Source: JAWKUK01 sp041398605
GTDB taxonomy: Bacteria; Planctomycetota; UBA1135; GCA-002686595
Length of the DNA stretch: 64,000 bases
Assembly: GCA_041398605.1 (NCBI GenBank)
Contig: JAWKUK010000003.1
Coordinates: 310,001 to 374,000 of the forward strand
Direction: 5' to 3'
Shown here piece by piece: positions 62,686 to 64,000 of this stretch (position 1 is the stretch's first letter; each line of letters opens with the position of its first letter). Made by a program: the position numbers and the translations under genes. A model generated the notes under the pieces. It saw nothing but the letters and a program-made list of their open reading frames with translations. It ran no database searches and was not told where the DNA came from.

Positions 62686-64000
62686 GCTTGGCCTCCCGCC
62701 GACTCCGGCGCGTCGCCCGCGCCTGGCGACCCCGTCGCTGGCCCCGTCGCTGGCCCCGGCGCTGGCCCCGGCGGGGGCGGCAGCGGCACATCGCCCACAG
62801 GCGCTGCCGGCGGCGCGTCCACGCGTACGGGCTGCGAGAGGTCGCGTTGAGCGCCCCGGTCGAACGGATTGAGGCTGTAGATGACGCGCCCGCCCTCGGC
62901 GCTCGCGGCGGCAGCCGCGCTGGGCGGTCCCGCAACTCGGGGTGACGTGGAAGGCCCCGAGCCCTGCGGAGCCCCTTGCGCTTGCAACAGCGCGGGCTGA
63001 TCGACGGCAAGGAACGGCCCGCCGACCGGGTCCGCCGCGCGCGCGTGTGCGGCGGGCTGGGCAGGCGCAGCGCCGACAGCCAGCTCGGGCTGCGCGACCT
63101 CGTCGCCGCCCGTCACCAAACGCGTGAACAGCTCTTCGAGCGTCGGCTCGACACGCGAGAGCTCGCGCACCGCCCAGCCCCGCGCGAGCGCCAACGCCCC
63201 CAGGTCCTCGCGCAAGTCCCCCTCGCCCTCGACCTGGAACCCGTGGTGGATGCCGACACGCTCGCCGACGAGGACGCGCGCGACGCCGTCGAGGGTGCGC
63301 ATCAGCTCGGCCGCCGCCTCCGCGTCGCCGACAAAGGCCTCGAAGCGCACGTGCCCGCGACCGCCGAAGCTGCCCGCGAGGCGCTCGACGATCTCCGCCT
63401 GCGTGCCATCGGCGACCTTACGACCGCGGTGAATGATGATGACACGCGCGGCGATGCTCTCGACCTCGCCGAGGATGTGCGACGAGAGGAGCACCGTGTG
63501 TTCGTTGGCGAGGTCCTTGATCAGGGCGCGCACTTCGCGGCGCTGCAAGGGATCGAGGCCGCTGGTGGGCTCGTCCAAGATCAACACGTCGGGGTTGGGC
63601 AGGAGCGCCACCGCGAGGCCAACACGCTGCCGCAGCCCGCGCGAGAGCTTGCCGACGAGCTGCCGCTCGCGGTCGAGGACGCCGACGCGGTCGAGCACCG
63701 CCGGCACTCGGGCCTTCAGCGCCGCCCGATCGAGCCCGTGCAGGCGCCCTTGGAAACGCAGCATCTCACCGACGCGCAGCTCGGGGTAGAGCGGCACGGA
63801 CTCCGGCAGGTAGCCGATGCGGCGCCGGACGGCGAGGGACTCGCGCAGGACGTCGTGCCCCGCGACCCGCAGGACCTCGGCACGCGTCGCGGGGAGGTAC
63901 CCCGTGAGGATGCGCATCGTGGTCGTCTTGCCGGCCCCGTTCGGCCCCAGGAAGCCCACGACCTCGCCCTTTTCGAGCGTGAACGTGAGGTCATCGACCG
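62682..64000 (-). CDS. ABC transporter ATPase, GldA-like, 5' end outside the window, with long Pro/Ala tail
   Basis: The first codons are cut off by the window end; 439 residues are visible. Walker A GFLGPNGAGKTTTMRIL, Q-loop RIGYLPESVPLYPEL, signature GKLSRGLRQRVGLAVAL, Walker B VLILDEPTSGLDPLQR and the H-loop LLSSHILGEVE are intact. After the usual ABC and DUF4162-like C-terminal portion (VEPTLEELFTRL) comes a tail of about 135 residues rich in Ala, Pro and Gly (APGPATGPATGSPGAG), which normal ATPases lack. It heads the overlapping ATPase-permease-GldG-DUF4340 cluster. Confidence 0.93.
   Translation of the reverse strand, partial: VDDLTFTLEKGEVVGFLGPNGAGKTTTMRILTGYLPATRAEVLRVAGHDVLRESLAVRRRIGYLPESVPLYPELRVGEMLRFQGRLHGLDRAALKARVPAVLDRVGVLDRERQLVGKLSRGLRQRVGLAVALLPNPDVLILDEPTSGLDPLQRREVRALIKDLANEHTVLLSSHILGEVESIAARVIIIHRGRKVADGTQAEIVERLAGSFGGRGHVRFEAFVGDAEAAAELMRTLDGVARVLVGERVGIHHGFQVEGEGDLREDLGALALARGWAVRELSRVEPTLEELFTRLVTGGDEVAQPELAVGAAPAQPAAHARAADPVGGPFLAVDQPALLQAQGAPQGSGPSTSPRVAGPPSAAAAASAEGGRVIYSLNPFDRGAQRDLSQPVRVDAPPAAPVGDVPLPPPPGPAPGPATGPATGSPGAGDAPESAGGQA

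Overview
The window comes from a very GC-rich (roughly 70%) Gram-negative bacterium. It has outer-membrane-type polysaccharide export genes, lipoprotein signal peptides, few strong Shine-Dalgarno sequences, many GTG/TTG starts and many 4-bp stop/start overlaps. The gene mix (FHA Ser/Thr kinase, EF-hand-bearing S41 protease, Gld-type ABC cluster with a DUF4340 protein, exosortase-type polysaccharide locus) suggests Planctomycetota or a neighbouring deep-branching group. No rRNA or other marker is present to prove this. I saw no tRNA, CRISPR array, IS element or phage gene.

Layout. 1-1345 (-): two GT2 glycosyltransferases; the one cut by the window start has lost its DxD motif. 1513-9250 (+): a degenerate sensor, a sigma-54 activator carrying an apparent 1-nt frameshift, and a giant TPR protein, resembling the PrsK/PrsR/PrsT trio of exosortase systems. 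9251-26439 (-): a polysaccharide locus with a DUF3473-type deacetylase, two GT4 glycosyltransferases, an asparagine-synthetase-like amidotransferase, an O-antigen-ligase-like protein, Wzz- and Wza-like export proteins, rfbB/rfbD/rfbA, a UDP-sugar epimerase, glmS, a UDP-glucuronate decarboxylase and a lipoprotein. No exosortase and no rfbC lie in the window.

26486-44546 is housekeeping: accC-accB, moaC, an S41 protease with EF-hand loops, panB, a COG2509 flavoprotein, a small lipoprotein, a candidate Fe(II)/2OG oxygenase, a methyltransferase, accD-rpe, gapA-pgk and tilS. The strongest observation is here. gapA ends on the heptamer A AAA AAG directly before its TAG stop, followed after 5 nt by a perfect 10-bp GC stem and preceded by an SD-like purine run. 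A -1 shift enters the pgk frame exactly, and pgk has no ATG, GTG or TTG before its conserved N-terminus. I predict a programmed frameshift that makes a GapA-Pgk fusion of about 800 residues.

44761-50104 (+) is an overlapping run of a PLP-binding protein, an FHA-Ser/Thr kinase, a degenerate purine phosphorylase and purN. 50127-58222 (-) holds an HscC-like Hsp70 with a membrane J-like protein lacking HPD, then mrfB and mrfA homologues (DNA-adduct repair). 58437-64000 (-) is an overlapping Gld-type ABC exporter cluster cut by the window end.
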